A stretch of DNA of 64,000 bases from Candidatus Koribacter versatilis Ellin345 (lineage in GTDB: Bacteria > Acidobacteriota > Terriglobia > Terriglobales > Acidobacteriaceae): positions 3,782,001 to 3,846,000 of the forward strand of contig NC_008009.1 in the NCBI RefSeq assembly GCF_000014005.1, in the 5' to 3' direction. Position 1 is the first letter of the stretch; each line of letters starts with the position of its first letter. The translations under genes and the position numbers were made by a program. The notes under the pieces were generated by a model. The model was not told where the DNA came from and did not search any database. It worked only from the letters and a program-made list of their open reading frames with translations. Shown here piece after piece: positions 1 through 9,182 of this stretch.

Positions 1-1246
1 ACTCGATAATCGGCATCCAGAAAATTGGCATGTAAATGGGCACAATGCCGCCCAGCGATGGAAGGGTCGATTCAGAAAGCGATGTCATCGCCACCGCCAT
101 CCATACCGCAAAACCCAACTGATAATGACTACGGCTGAGAGGAGGAGCGCTCTTTCCACTTTTCAGCAGGAGTTGTGCGAGTAACAGAAGAGGTGTCGCA
201 AAAAAAAACAGCCCAAGCATCCCGTGCGAAAGCAACATCGACAAGTATGCGTTATCCGTCTGATTGCGCTTAAACCGCGCCTCTTTACCGGCCTCATCTA
301 CGACGAGTGTGTTCTGCGATTGCAGAAACGTACTCGACCCGAGGAGCCATTCATCAACCGGACGATCCAGGAGATGCGTATTCAATTCGTATTCGTAAAG
401 GGCAAGCCGTCCGCTGGAGAGATCGTTCACTTTATCCCAGCCGAGGATATCGAAGGTGACGCCGGTGCCACCCGCAACCAGGATGACGAGCGCAAGACCC
501 CACCCGAGTGCGAGGTCGCTCTTCAGCACCCAATAAGTCAAGACCATCACGAGCGCAAAGACGAGCGAGCTTCGTGAGACCGCGAGGGCCATCAACACCA
601 TGCAGATTATGATTTCGACCGCATAGAAAGTCTTCGCACGCTCGCTTCGGTTATTAATTGCCAGTCCCAATGCGGTTGCGCAGACAACGCAAAGCGCATA
701 ACCGTATTGCACGATGAAAAAGACGAATGCAAGGCGATGCGAACCGGGCATGAAATATTCGCCATGATAAATTCCGAAAAGAGCCCCCGCGGCCAGAACG
801 GCTATCGTAGTTCGGTTGGTCACGCGCAGGAATACCTTCCAGACATGGTGGTTACGGAACATGCACTGGGCGAGGACATACGCATACAGTCCCCACAGGA
901 AATACATCACAATCAAGAGATAGTTCGCGTCCGAACTTACGAAGAGCATCGGCAGCAGGGCCACGATGACATAGCATGCATAGGAGACTAGGATCGGTCT
1001 CCTGAACTTGCCGTAGACCTCGCCGTGGAACATTCTCCACAGGAAGATCACAGCGTTGATCGCAAGAAACATTGCCGCCAAAAGGTTTTTGGGCCTGAGG
1101 GTGAGAGCACGGAGATCGTCGGAGATCCAGTCTCCGGAAAGGACGAGCTGCGCCGTTCCCCACGCGACCGTGCCAAGGATCGCAAACCAGTCCGCGAAAG
1201 TCAGTTTAGGATCCGGCGCCGCAGCGCCAATAGTTCTTTGGGTCAT
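1..1246 (-). CDS. O-antigen ligase/polymerase-like membrane protein (3' end beyond window)
   Basis: The minus strand is open from an ATG at 1246 to the left edge (about 415 residues seen). The translation has many hydrophobic segments, then a long polar loop and more membrane segments, as in the Wzy_C/O-antigen ligase family. The loop carries typical family pieces: SRSS at the end of a membrane helix, SGRLALYEYE, a 'LLGSSTF' glycine region, and DNAYLSMLLSHGMLG near the distal membrane segments. Such proteins polymerise or ligate undecaprenyl-linked glycans in the periplasmic face of the inner membrane. The start is uncertain, since no good ribosome site precedes 1246. It stands alone here; its operon must lie to the left. 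Family level is fairly secure, the exact glycan is not. Confidence 0.72.
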   Translation of the reverse strand, partial: MTQRTIGAAAPDPKLTFADWFAILGTVAWGTAQLVLSGDWISDDLRALTLRPKNLLAAMFLAINAVIFLWRMFHGEVYGKFRRPILVSYACYVIVALLPMLFVSSDANYLLIVMYFLWGLYAYVLAQCMFRNHHVWKVFLRVTNRTTIAVLAAGALFGIYHGEYFMPGSHRLAFVFFIVQYGYALCVVCATALGLAINNRSERAKTFYAVEIIICMVLMALAVSRSSLVFALVMVLTYWVLKSDLALGWGLALVILVAGGTGVTFDILGWDKVNDLSSGRLALYEYELNTHLLDRPVDEWLLGSSTFLQSQNTLVVDEAGKEARFKRNQTDNAYLSMLLSHGMLGLFFFATPLLLLAQLLLKSGKSAPPLSRSHYQLGFAVWMAVAMTSLSESTLPSLGGIVPIYMPIFWMPIIE

Positions 1247-1474
1247 GAGGTCAGGGGCCTGCTATGCCTTTATTCTACCTCGCTCGTTTGCAATGGCGAG
1301 ACCCCGCTTCCTTATTGGTGGATTGCAGACGTCTGCATGCGAGCGGCCTCTCGGTCGCACAACACACCTGGAGGTGATCGACGTGCCCCAATACAGCCTC
1401 CTGTGGCTCTGGTGGGTACTGCTCGAGCACAATCGCCCCTCGCAGTGCCTGCACACGGTAGAATTGTTCTGCGC

Positions 1475-1551
1475 GGGGCTGTAGCTCAGGTGGATAGAGC
1501 ATTTGCCTTCTAAGCAAAGGGTCGCAGGTTCGAGTCCTGCCAGCCCCGCCA
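1475..1551 (+). tRNA. tRNA-Arg (anticodon TCT)
   Basis: A complete cloverleaf can be drawn. The acceptor stem is GGGGCTG (1475-1481) with CAGCCCC (1541-1547), the D arm is GCTC/GAGC, and the anticodon stem TTTGC/GCAAA encloses loop CTTCTAA with anticodon TCT at 1509-1511. The T arm has GGTTCGAGTCC. The discriminator is G1548 and CCA is encoded at 1549-1551. It reads AGA arginine codons. A TAGAAT -10-like hexamer at 1459-1464 is placed suitably upstream, but I see no clear -35. Confidence 0.97.
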
Positions 1552-1654
1552 TAAATCCCTCAAAATTCTTCAGCCCATGCAGCCCTTCGTGGCCAGCATC
1601 CTTCTGGCAGATGCGGTCTGGATATGCCTCCCTGCTCTGATATTCTCGAAGTAC

Positions 1655-2386
1655 ATGAATCCAGTGCTTCTGAGCATTGTGCTGGGCTTGACTGCAGCGG
1701 GCGCCAATGCGTTCGGCGGCGCCGTCATCGTCCAGAAAAACTGGGAGCGGCGGTATTTGCGGTATTTCATCGCCCTGGGCGCGGGATTCATGCTGGCTAC
1801 CGCGATCGTCGAGATGGTGCCGGAGAGCGTGCACGAACGTGGATCGAGCGCCGGGTTCATCATCTTGCTCGGCTACCTGATTATCCACTTCTTCGAGCAC
1901 ACCCTATCCCCGCACTTTCACTACGGTGAAGAGACGCACGAGGAAGAATTCGTCCACTCGCATAAGCGCGTGTCGGTGCTTTTTGGACTGATCATTCACT
2001 CGTTCTTCGACGGCGTCGCGATCGCGTCCGGCTTCCTGGTGTCGAACTGGCTCGGCTGGATCATCTTTCTCGCCGTCTTCCTGCACAAAATTCCGGAAGG
2101 CTTCACCGTGACCTCGGTGATGCTGGCGAGCGGTCTCGATAAGCTACGTTCGTGGGGCGCGTCGGCGATTCTCGGCGCAGCCACGTTCCTCGGCGTGATG
2201 GCGATGGCCGAGTTGCGGCATGCCGCCAGCTACGGACTCGCGCTCTCGGCGGGAGTGACCATCTACGTCGCCGCCACCGACCTTATGCCCGAGGTCAATC
2301 ACGATCCCGGCGTCAAGATGGCGCTGCTTGTGTTTGTGGGCGTGGCCGCGCTGTTTGTGCTCGACCACTTTTTCCACGGAATCTAA
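1655..2386 (+). CDS. ZIP family metal (zinc/iron) transporter
   Basis: A 243-residue integral membrane protein of the ZIP (ZRT/IRT-like) family, which moves divalent metals such as zinc or iron into the cytoplasm. The signature metal-site helices are visible: HSFFDGVAIA in the fourth and HKIPEGF in the fifth membrane segment. A histidine/glutamate-rich loop (HFHYGEETHEEEF) lies between helices 3 and 4, as usual for ZIP proteins. I chose the ATG at 1655 because the first membrane helix begins there; an in-frame ATG at 1577, just after the tRNA, would add 26 residues with no ZIP counterpart. It is followed convergently by a small minus-strand gene. Substrate metal cannot be told from sequence. 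Confidence 0.88.
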   Translation: MNPVLLSIVLGLTAAGANAFGGAVIVQKNWERRYLRYFIALGAGFMLATAIVEMVPESVHERGSSAGFIILLGYLIIHFFEHTLSPHFHYGEETHEEEFVHSHKRVSVLFGLIIHSFFDGVAIASGFLVSNWLGWIIFLAVFLHKIPEGFTVTSVMLASGLDKLRSWGASAILGAATFLGVMAMAELRHAASYGLALSAGVTIYVAATDLMPEVNHDPGVKMALLVFVGVAALFVLDHFFHGI

Positions 2387-2387
2387 A

Positions 2388-2615
2388 TCAAGCCGCCTCG
2401 GCCGTCTTGTACTCCACCTTGCATTGTTCGCTGCAAAGATGAATCGCGCCAAACTCCATGACGCGGCGATCATCCCAGTGATCGAGAAAGCGCAGCGAGC
2501 GCTGCACGGCGTTGGGTGATTCCAATTCGATGTCGTAGCCGAGGATCCACTCCTCGCTGGAAGGCAGGCGTTCGGGGCGCTCGGCGCCACAGTTGTCGCA
2601 GGTAATCGAGATCAT
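2388..2615 (-). CDS. Small zinc-ribbon-like protein, unknown function
   Basis: A 75-residue protein with a CDNC pair near the N-terminus and a CSEQC pair near the C-terminus. The spacing suggests a single zinc-ribbon or treble-clef metal site. The ATG at 2615 is preceded by GGAGGAG, a strong ribosome site that also decides the start over an upstream in-frame codon at 2630. The middle is acidic and aromatic, with no membrane segment. It lies tail to tail with the ZIP transporter (1 bp between stops) and 61 bp downstream of ychF on the same strand, so it may be read through from ychF. I do not recognise a named family. Confidence 0.7.
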   Translation of the reverse strand: MISITCDNCGAERPERLPSSEEWILGYDIELESPNAVQRSLRFLDHWDDRRVMEFGAIHLCSEQCKVEYKTAEAA

Positions 2616-2676
2616 TGCACTCCTCCGCAATCATTTGGATGCACCGGATTGCGGAGGAGAGCTGCGGGAAAAAGGA

Positions 2677-3759
2677 CTATCCGCTGTGGCGAATGTGCAT
2701 GATGTCGCCGTCCTTCACGATGTACTCCTTGCCTTCCAGTCGCATGGTCCCTTGTGAGCGTGCGACGGCTTCGCTGCCGGCGGCGAGGAGCGTGTCCCAG
2801 TGAATGACTTCGGCGCGAATGAAGTGCTTCTCGAGGTCGGTGTGGATCGCGCCAGCCGCGTTCTGGGCGCGACTTCCCTGCTCGACGGTCCAGGCGCGGC
2901 ACTCGTCTTCGCCGACGGTAAAGAACGACATCACGCCGAGTAGCTCATAGGTCTTGCGAATCAGGCGGACAAGGCCGCTCTCACGCAGGCCATAACTGCC
3001 GAGGAATTCGGCGGCATCTTCGTCGGACATTTGGGCAAGTTCGGCTTCCACCTTCGCGCAGACTGCAACTGCGCCGGTGTTCGGGCGCGAAACCACCTCG
3101 GCCAACCCGTACTTCGCGACGGCGTTTTCCAGATCGTCGCCGAGCGTGGTGCTCTCACCGATGTTAAGCACGTAGAGCATTGGCTTCTCGCTGAGAAACA
3201 TGAAGCCGCGGAAGCGCTTCTTGTCGTCCGCGGTCATCTCCATCTCGCGTAGAGGACGCTCGGTCTCTAGGTGAGTTTTCGCGCGCTTAAGCAGCTCGAA
3301 TTCTTTCTCGAGATCGGCCGAGCGCATCTTCTTCAGGTCTTTTTCGACGCGCTCCAAGCGCTTTTCGACCTGGCCGAGGTCGTTCACCAGGAGATCGAAA
3401 TCAAGGTTTTTGATATCGCGCAGCGGATCGATCACACCGACGTGCGGAATCGATGGATCGTCGAAGGCGCGGATAACGTGAGCAAGGGCGTCCACGTTGC
3501 GCAGGTTCGCGGCGAAAGCGGTTTCCTTCAGCGCTTCCTGGCTGATGGCGGCAACGTCGGCATATTCCACGCGCGCGTGGATCAGCCTCTTCGGGTTAAA
3601 AAGCGCGGCGAGCTTATCGAGGCGTTCATCCGGGACAACAGCGATGCCGAGGTGGGCTTCGCGCGGGTTCGACGAACGGTTCGAGACGTCCGCCTTGGTC
3701 AACATGACGAACAACGAGGTTTTGCCTACCTGCGGCAGGCCTACGATTCCAGTCTTCAT
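2677..3759 (-). CDS. ychF: Ribosome-associated P-loop ATPase YchF/OLA1
   Basis: A 360-residue Obg-like P-loop NTPase of the YchF family. These proteins hydrolyse ATP rather than GTP, bind ribosomes and affect the oxidative stress response. Visible parts are the G1 motif GLPQVGKTS near residue 7, a coiled-coil insertion around residues 130-185, the NIGE (NxxE) motif that replaces the NKxD of true GTPases, and a C-terminal TGS domain ending in KDGDIMHIRHSG. Length fits the family. Upstream is a palindromic repeat and the DUF4149 gene; no obvious ribosome site precedes the ATG. The family assignment is secure. Confidence 0.96.
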   Translation of the reverse strand: MKTGIVGLPQVGKTSLFVMLTKADVSNRSSNPREAHLGIAVVPDERLDKLAALFNPKRLIHARVEYADVAAISQEALKETAFAANLRNVDALAHVIRAFDDPSIPHVGVIDPLRDIKNLDFDLLVNDLGQVEKRLERVEKDLKKMRSADLEKEFELLKRAKTHLETERPLREMEMTADDKKRFRGFMFLSEKPMLYVLNIGESTTLGDDLENAVAKYGLAEVVSRPNTGAVAVCAKVEAELAQMSDEDAAEFLGSYGLRESGLVRLIRKTYELLGVMSFFTVGEDECRAWTVEQGSRAQNAAGAIHTDLEKHFIRAEVIHWDTLLAAGSEAVARSQGTMRLEGKEYIVKDGDIMHIRHSG

Positions 3760-3786
3760 AAATGATGAGTTCTCAGTCGGCGGAAC

Positions 3787-3820
3787 TTCCCCACCCTAGC
3801 TTCGCTAGAGTGGGGCACCC
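3787..3820. repeat. Intergenic palindromic repeat, family C copy 1
   Basis: CCCCACCCTAGC and GCTAGAGTGGGG form a near-perfect hairpin around a TTC loop, followed by CACCC. Related palindromes with the same outer arms occur at 57293-57337 and 58499-58535. It lies between the start of ychF and the end of the DUF4149 gene. No T-run follows on either strand, so it is more likely a REP-like element than a rho-independent terminator. Confidence 0.65.
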
Positions 3821-3851
3821 AAAGTGATGGCCAGGGATTTTGCCGAACCCT

Positions 3852-4370
3852 CTATGATAAACGGCGCGCGGTTCCCCAGAGCACACCGAGACCAAGAACA
3901 AGGACAGTTTCTTCGATTCTGGTGCTCCATACGTGCATGCGATTGAACTCCACCCGTCGAGGATCGTTCGGGGGAACGGTGTCAATTACTCCCATGTCAT
4001 CGCGCAATCGCAGCATCGGCTTCGCCACGGCTTCGTGGCCGATGATCGTCACCGCCAGCATGAGGACAATCGCCAGATGGCGCAGCGCGAAGGGCTCGGG
4101 CGTCCCGCGCAGGCGATAGGAGAGCACCATCGAGCAGATGAGGTAGATCACACCGCTGACAATGCCAATGTAATGCAGGATCCAAAGCGAGCGGCTGACG
4201 ACTTTGCCGGCGAGATCGTGGGTGGGCAGGACCATGAAGACCGTCGGCGCAACCACCGCGCCAAAGAAGACGATTCCGCCGATCCAGGCGACGAGCGCAA
4301 GCAGCATCAGGAATTTCAGGAAGGTCACGAGAGCAGTGTATATCCGGTCAGCTTCGGAGCCTGTGAGCAT
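3852..4370 (-). CDS. DUF4149 family membrane protein
   Basis: A 172-residue inner-membrane protein with four hydrophobic segments and the DUF4149/TMEM205-like pattern. It has WIGGIVFFGAVVAPTVF in the first helix, a polar loop, a GHEAVAKP turn, and an arginine/glutamate-rich loop (FNRMHVWSTRIEE) before the last helix. No biochemical role is established for the family. The ATG at 4370 follows AAGGGTG closely; a GTG at 4373 is the alternative. It is divergent from the large secreted protein at 4536 and probably shares that 165-bp intergenic region for promoter signals. Confidence 0.78.
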   Translation of the reverse strand: MLTGSEADRIYTALVTFLKFLMLLALVAWIGGIVFFGAVVAPTVFMVLPTHDLAGKVVSRSLWILHYIGIVSGVIYLICSMVLSYRLRGTPEPFALRHLAIVLMLAVTIIGHEAVAKPMLRLRDDMGVIDTVPPNDPRRVEFNRMHVWSTRIEETVLVLGLGVLWGTARRLS

Positions 4371-4375
4371 CACCC

Positions 4376-4404
4376 TTGACTCCTACCCCCACTTAGGTCA
4401 CAAT
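4376..4404 (+). promoter_or_regulatory. Possible sigma-70 promoter for the 4536 gene
   Basis: TTGACT (4376-4381) and CACAAT (4399-4404) are separated by 17 bp. The start codon of the secreted protein is about 130 bp downstream, leaving a leader with a small CTGTC/GACAG hairpin just before the AAGGAA ribosome site. The -10 matches the consensus at four of six positions, so this is only suggestive. Confidence 0.35.
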
Positions 4405-4535
4405 GCGCCATCCCTAAGTGGTTCCTGCACCATCCCCTTGAATTACAAGTTTTTAGTCCTGCGCCGACAGGATCTCACCCCTTCCTGTGCCCTGAGAAAC
4501 GTGTCTGTCTTGATGACAGGAAGGAAAACTGTTTC

Positions 4536-7010
4536 ATGTTGAAACACTTTGCGACCGCCATTTTGGCGGGGTTGTTGTTGACCGCCCCGTCTTTTGCACA
4601 ATCGACTGAAGTCTCTACCGCCGCGAACACTCCAGTGCCGCGCCTAATTCGTTTCGGAGGCGTGTTGAAGAGCGCCGACGGGCAAACTGCGAGCAAGATT
4701 ACAGGGGTGACGTTTGCGGTGTATGCCACCAAAACCGGCGGAGCACCGCTGTGGACGGAAACTCAGAACGTCCGCGCCGAGGCCAACGGCAAATATGACG
4801 TCCTGCTCGGCTCTACCAAGCTCGACGGCATTCCCGCCGACATCTTCTCGAGCGGCGGACAGCGCTGGCTCGGGGTTCGCCTGGAAGGACAACCGGAGCA
4901 GGCACGTACCTTGCTCGTCAGCGTTCCGTACGCATTGAAGGCCGGCGAAGCCGAAACCCTCGGCGGACACAGCGCGTCGGAGTTCGTCACCACGGAGAAA
5001 CTCACCAGCACAGTGCAGGAACAAATGCACAGCCAAGGTACCTCGACAACGAAGTCAAGCATCAACCCCGGCGCCAAGGGCAACGTGCTCACCCAGTTGG
5101 CGACGAACTTCGTTGATTCGACCAACAACCAGGTTGTGATGGTTACGCAGAATGGCACCGGTTCTGGTCTCGTCGCGAATTCGATCTCCGCCAACGGCGT
5201 AGCCGGCAGCACCACAACGACGGCTGGCTACGGCGTCACAGGGTCGAACTCTGCTGCAACGGGCGTTGCAGTCGGAGTACGCGGATCCACCGTCGCCGAT
5301 AGCGGAATCTCCGTCTACGGCGTTGCGAGCGGCACCGCGGGTAGCGCCACGGGCGTGAAGGGCATTACCGGCGCGCCAAATGGCTACGGTGTCTTTGGAC
5401 AGAACACGGCGACAACGGGTCCCGCCGTCGGTTTCCGCGGTACAACCGCTTCGACGAATGGGATCGCCGTCTACGGCACGGCGACATCTGCGACCGGAGC
5501 CACCACCGGTGTCAGGGCCGCGGTTTCCAGTAGCACAGGCGTGGCAGCAGTACTCCAGAACACCGCGAGCGGCAAGCTGATCAGCGGCCAATCGGGCGCG
5601 GGCAACGCTGAAGTTTTCAGCGTGGATGGTCTCGGTAATGTCGCGGGAGCGATGGGAACCTTCAACTCCCCCACGAAAGGCGTATTCGGCAGCTCGGGTG
5701 GATGCCCGATCTCCCTCAGCACGAAAGCTGGGGTTGTGGGTTGCTCCAACAACGATATGGCTTTCTATGGATTCAGCGGCAGCCTGACACAAGCGGCCGG
5801 TTGGTTCCACAACGACTCCAGCGGTCCGATCCTGGGCGGCGATGGCAGCGATGGCGGCTTCGTCTTCGACACCGACGGCGGCCTACATACCAGCGGAACC
5901 ATAATCACCGACTTAAACCTCGCCGTTGGGACGACGACTCCTCGAACCACTGCAGAAATTGCAAGCCAGAGCTTCCCTGGCGTGCTTGGCCCGGTGCTGA
6001 CCATGACGAACTCGAATAGCGGCACGGTGCCGAACTCTGGCAACGTGAGCGCGGTAGCGATCGACTTCAATCCCATGGCGCCGAGCACAACGGGAACCTA
6101 CAACCCTCTAATTCGCATCGCAGCGGAACAACCGGACTCGAAAAACCCCGCGAAACCTGCTACCTGGGGCGAACTGGCCCTCTACTTCAATAAATCCGGT
6201 GCGTTGAACAATGGTCTGCAAGAGCTGCTTCGCTTTTCTGAAAAGGCTGGACTTGCGCCTTTCATCCTTTTCAGCAACGCACAGGTGAAGATGACCAGCG
6301 GCATCACACCCGGCACAACCTTGTTCGTGACCAATACTGGCAGCAACAACAACCAGGGAGCTATTTCAGGGGAAGTGGACACTCCGGGCGGAATCGCGAT
6401 CCAAGGCATTTCGTATGGATCAAGCGAAGGCCTGAATGGCTATAGCCACGATGGCACCGCGATCCACGGTGTAACGGTGACCGGCACGGCGGGCGAGTTC
6501 GACGGAGATGTGGTCATAACGCAGAATTTGAGCGTTGAAGGAACGTTGAGCAAGCACGCAGGCTCGTTCAAAATCGATCATCCGCTCGATCCGGCAAATA
6601 AATATCTTTATCACTCTTTCGTCGAGTCGCCGGACATGATGAACATCTACAACGGCGTGGTGCAATTGGACCGCAAGGGCGAAGCGTGGATCACCATGCC
6701 AGAGTGGTTCGAAGCTTTGAACCAGGACTACCGCTATCAGCTCACCTCGATGGACAAGCCTGGGCCGAAGCTCTTTATCGCGCAGGAAATTGATGGCAAT
6801 AAGTTCAAGGTCGCAGGCGGTCCGGCCAATGGACGCGTCTCATGGCAGGTGACGGGCATTCGTCACGACGCCTACGCCGACAAGCATCGGATTCCAATCG
6901 AGCAGGAAAAGACGGAAGCCGAGAAGCGCAAAGGACTCAGTCCCGAACTCTTCCCGCAATATCAGCCGCACGAGGAGAATGCAAAGCTTGCGGAACCGCG
7001 CCAGAAGTAA
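4536..7010 (+). CDS. Large secreted repeat protein, tail-fibre-like
   Basis: An 824-residue exported protein. A clear signal peptide (LLLTAPSFAQS) is followed by a roughly 130-residue beta-rich domain (VPRLIRFGGVLKSADGQ to SVPYALKAGEAETLGG), as seen at the N-terminus of many acidobacterial surface proteins. Residues about 190-345 are glycine/alanine/threonine-rich with recurring GVxG or GYGVxG turns about every 20-30 residues, which resembles the repeats of trimeric fibre proteins. A second GITPGTT-type stretch follows. A compact C-terminal domain (about 680-800) includes ITMPEWFEALNQDYRYQLT. Function is unknown; adhesion or a surface fibre is an inference. It is monocistronic, with a ribosome site GGAAGG before the ATG and a strong terminator after the stop. 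Confidence 0.82.
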   Translation: MLKHFATAILAGLLLTAPSFAQSTEVSTAANTPVPRLIRFGGVLKSADGQTASKITGVTFAVYATKTGGAPLWTETQNVRAEANGKYDVLLGSTKLDGIPADIFSSGGQRWLGVRLEGQPEQARTLLVSVPYALKAGEAETLGGHSASEFVTTEKLTSTVQEQMHSQGTSTTKSSINPGAKGNVLTQLATNFVDSTNNQVVMVTQNGTGSGLVANSISANGVAGSTTTTAGYGVTGSNSAATGVAVGVRGSTVADSGISVYGVASGTAGSATGVKGITGAPNGYGVFGQNTATTGPAVGFRGTTASTNGIAVYGTATSATGATTGVRAAVSSSTGVAAVLQNTASGKLISGQSGAGNAEVFSVDGLGNVAGAMGTFNSPTKGVFGSSGGCPISLSTKAGVVGCSNNDMAFYGFSGSLTQAAGWFHNDSSGPILGGDGSDGGFVFDTDGGLHTSGTIITDLNLAVGTTTPRTTAEIASQSFPGVLGPVLTMTNSNSGTVPNSGNVSAVAIDFNPMAPSTTGTYNPLIRIAAEQPDSKNPAKPATWGELALYFNKSGALNNGLQELLRFSEKAGLAPFILFSNAQVKMTSGITPGTTLFVTNTGSNNNQGAISGEVDTPGGIAIQGISYGSSEGLNGYSHDGTAIHGVTVTGTAGEFDGDVVITQNLSVEGTLSKHAGSFKIDHPLDPANKYLYHSFVESPDMMNIYNGVVQLDRKGEAWITMPEWFEALNQDYRYQLTSMDKPGPKLFIAQEIDGNKFKVAGGPANGRVSWQVTGIRHDAYADKHRIPIEQEKTEAEKRKGLSPELFPQYQPHEENAKLAEPRQK

Positions 7011-7028
7011 AAGTGAGTTAGCAAATGT

Positions 7029-7056
7029 GCCCGCTCTTCGGAGCGGGCTTTTCTTT
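7029..7056 (+). terminator. Rho-independent terminator after the 4536 gene
   Basis: GCCCGCTC, a TTCG tetraloop and GAGCGGGC form a perfect eight-pair hairpin followed by TTTTCTTT. The end touches the stop codon of the convergent moxR gene. Confidence 0.9.
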
Positions 7057-8014
7057 AAACAGGAACCGGAACGCTCTCGACGATGTCGCGCAGAACTTCG
7101 TCGGACTGCTCGGACTTGCGCAACGTGGAGCTGTAGCGGGCGCTCACCACGACGCGGTGCGCAAAAACCGGCACGGCAAGCAATTTGAAGTCTTCGGGAG
7201 TGCAGAAGGTGCGGCCATCGAGGAACGCCATGGCCTGCGCGCTGCGGTACAGCATCAGCGAACCGCGCGGTGAAACGCCGAGCGACAGGTGCTGCGATTC
7301 ACGCGTACGCTGCACAATTCGCAACGCGTAATCCACCAGCGATTCATCCACGCGAACGGCTTTCACTTCCTCCTGCATCGCCAGCACGTCGTTGCCGTTG
7401 AGCACGCTGCGAATGTCTTCCAGTCGCGCTGCGCCCGCCTTGGCGCGGAGCACTTCCCTTTCCGCAGTGGCATCGGGATAGCTCATGCGAGCACGGATAA
7501 GAAAGCGGTCCATTTGCGATTCTGGCAGCGGATAGGTGCCGTGATGTTCGACCGGATTCTGGGTTGCGATCACCAGGAACGGATCGGGCAGGCCATAGGA
7601 GCGTCCGTCCACCGTGACCTGGTTTTCGTTCATTGCTTCCAGCAACGCCGACTGCGTCTTGGGAGTGGTTCGGTTGATTTCGTCCGCGAGTAGCACGTTG
7701 GTGAAGATCGGACCGCGCTTGAACTCGAACTTCTGCTCGACGGTCGAATAAACCGAGATGCCGAGGACATCGCTGGGCAGCATGTCGCTGGTGAACTGGA
7801 CGCGCTGGAAGTTGACATCCATGGCGCGGGCGACAGCATGGCCGAGGGTGGTCTTGCCGACTCCGGGAACGCCTTCGATCAGCAGGTGGCCGCGAGCAAA
7901 AATCGCAACCAGCGCCATTCGAACCACTTCATCCTTGCCGCGGATGATCGTGCGAAGGGTCTGTTCCAGCTTTGTGGCTTTGGCGGCCGCTGTCGAGGTC
8001 GTCGGAGTGGACAT
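7055..8014 (-). CDS. MoxR family AAA+ ATPase
   Basis: A 319-residue MoxR-type AAA+ ATPase, a chaperone-like motor that usually works with VWA-domain partners in assembling or activating periplasmic and membrane enzymes. Walker A is GVPGVGKTT near residue 48, Walker B is LLADEINR near 113, sensor 1 is ATQNPVE, and the arginine-rich lid domain ends the protein. I took the ATG at 8014 because homologues begin close to it; the frame is open 16 codons further up without a start-like context. The usual DUF58 and VWA partner genes are absent here. htpX lies upstream on the same strand with a 154-bp gap. Confidence 0.9.
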   Translation of the reverse strand: MSTPTTSTAAAKATKLEQTLRTIIRGKDEVVRMALVAIFARGHLLIEGVPGVGKTTLGHAVARAMDVNFQRVQFTSDMLPSDVLGISVYSTVEQKFEFKRGPIFTNVLLADEINRTTPKTQSALLEAMNENQVTVDGRSYGLPDPFLVIATQNPVEHHGTYPLPESQMDRFLIRARMSYPDATAEREVLRAKAGAARLEDIRSVLNGNDVLAMQEEVKAVRVDESLVDYALRIVQRTRESQHLSLGVSPRGSLMLYRSAQAMAFLDGRTFCTPEDFKLLAVPVFAHRVVVSARYSSTLRKSEQSDEVLRDIVESVPVPV

Positions 8015-8168
8015 GAATGGGCTAATTTTACACGCTTCTCTCAATTCGACGGACACACGCAAGTTTCGCCAACAGGTTACTTTTGCCGCGTAACCGAAGC
8101 GTCAGGACAGTGCTCAAAAGAAAATCGCACTCGGCAGGTTCGCACGAGCGCGGTACAGGAGAAAGAAA

Positions 8169-9038
8169 CTACCGGTTGATGTAAAGGTCTGCCGGCTGAT
8201 TCGTCAGCCGCTCAATGCGCTTCGGGATCGGTGGGTGCGTGCTGAAAAGGCTTGCCCAGTCCAAGCGCGGCTGAACGATCCAGAGATGCGCGGTCGAGGG
8301 TGACGCCGCCATCGGAATGCGCTTCGAGTAAGCATCAAGCTTCGCTAACGCCGACGCCAGGGCGTAAGGGTTGCCTGTCAGGTGAGCGCCGGTTGCATCC
8401 GCGCCGTATTCGCGTGAACGCGAGATCGCAAGCTGGATCATCACAGCGGCAATCGGGGCGAGGATCAGCATCGCCAGCGCGCTGATCGCTCCACCACGAC
8501 GGTCGCGGCTGTCACCACCGCCGCCGCCAAATCCGCCGAACAGCTCAGCCCAGTAAGCCATGCGGGCGAGCATGGTAATGGCGCCGGCGAGCGTTGCTGC
8601 CACAGAGCTAATCAGGATGTCGCGATTGCGGACGTGGCCGAGCTCGTGCGCGAGCACGCCTTCCATCTCGTCGTCGTTGAGCAGGTCGAGAATGCCGCGC
8701 GTCACGGCAACCGACGCATGCTGCGGGTTGCGACCCGTCGCGAAGGCATTCGGCGAATCGTCCGGCGTAACGTATAGCTTCGGCATCGGCAGGTTCGCCT
8801 TGCCGCAGAGCCGCTCCACGATTGCGTAGAGACGCGGTAGCTGTTCACGCGTTACCGGCTGCGCCCGCGACATAGTCAGGGCAATCTTGTCGGAGAAGAA
8901 ATAGGACGTGAAGTTCAGCACCACGGCGAGGACAAAGGCGAAAACCATGCCGCGTTGTCCGCCAAGCACGCTGCCCACAGCCAGGAACAGGCCGGTGATG
9001 AGCGCCAGGAGGAACGTCGTCTTCAGTGCGTTGGTCAT
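8169..9038 (-). CDS. htpX: Membrane zinc metalloprotease HtpX
   Basis: A 289-residue M48B peptidase of the inner membrane that degrades misfolded membrane proteins. Two N-terminal membrane helices come first, then the zinc motif HELGH (LAHELGHVRNRD) around residue 140. A glycine-rich stretch with two further helices follows, then the third ligand region SREYGAD and the C-terminal HPPIPKRIERL. All catalytic residues are present. The ATG at 9038 is chosen because it starts the first helix; the longer open frame to 9125 has no matching start context. Gene order htpX then moxR may mean shared stress regulation, but this is inference. Confidence 0.94.
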   Translation of the reverse strand: MTNALKTTFLLALITGLFLAVGSVLGGQRGMVFAFVLAVVLNFTSYFFSDKIALTMSRAQPVTREQLPRLYAIVERLCGKANLPMPKLYVTPDDSPNAFATGRNPQHASVAVTRGILDLLNDDEMEGVLAHELGHVRNRDILISSVAATLAGAITMLARMAYWAELFGGFGGGGGDSRDRRGGAISALAMLILAPIAAVMIQLAISRSREYGADATGAHLTGNPYALASALAKLDAYSKRIPMAASPSTAHLWIVQPRLDWASLFSTHPPIPKRIERLTNQPADLYINR

Positions 9039-9182
9039 AAATTCTGGGTATTTGGTCCTTCTATGTAGATGATAAACGCCCGCGAAAGATGCGGCTGGAA
9101 GTCCTTTCGCAAGCTGGATTTGCATGCGGCTCCAACTGCGGAACAGTCTCCGGCATCTTTAGTTAGACGGAGGACTCCGACA

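Noticed and set aside
1321-1340. GCAGACGTCTGC palindrome upstream of the tRNA
   Set aside because: A single short palindrome in GC-rich DNA with no matching site or gene context.
1577-1654. Upstream ATG for the ZIP transporter
   Set aside because: The added 26 residues begin right after the tRNA and have no counterpart in ZIP proteins; the ATG at 1655 starts the first helix.
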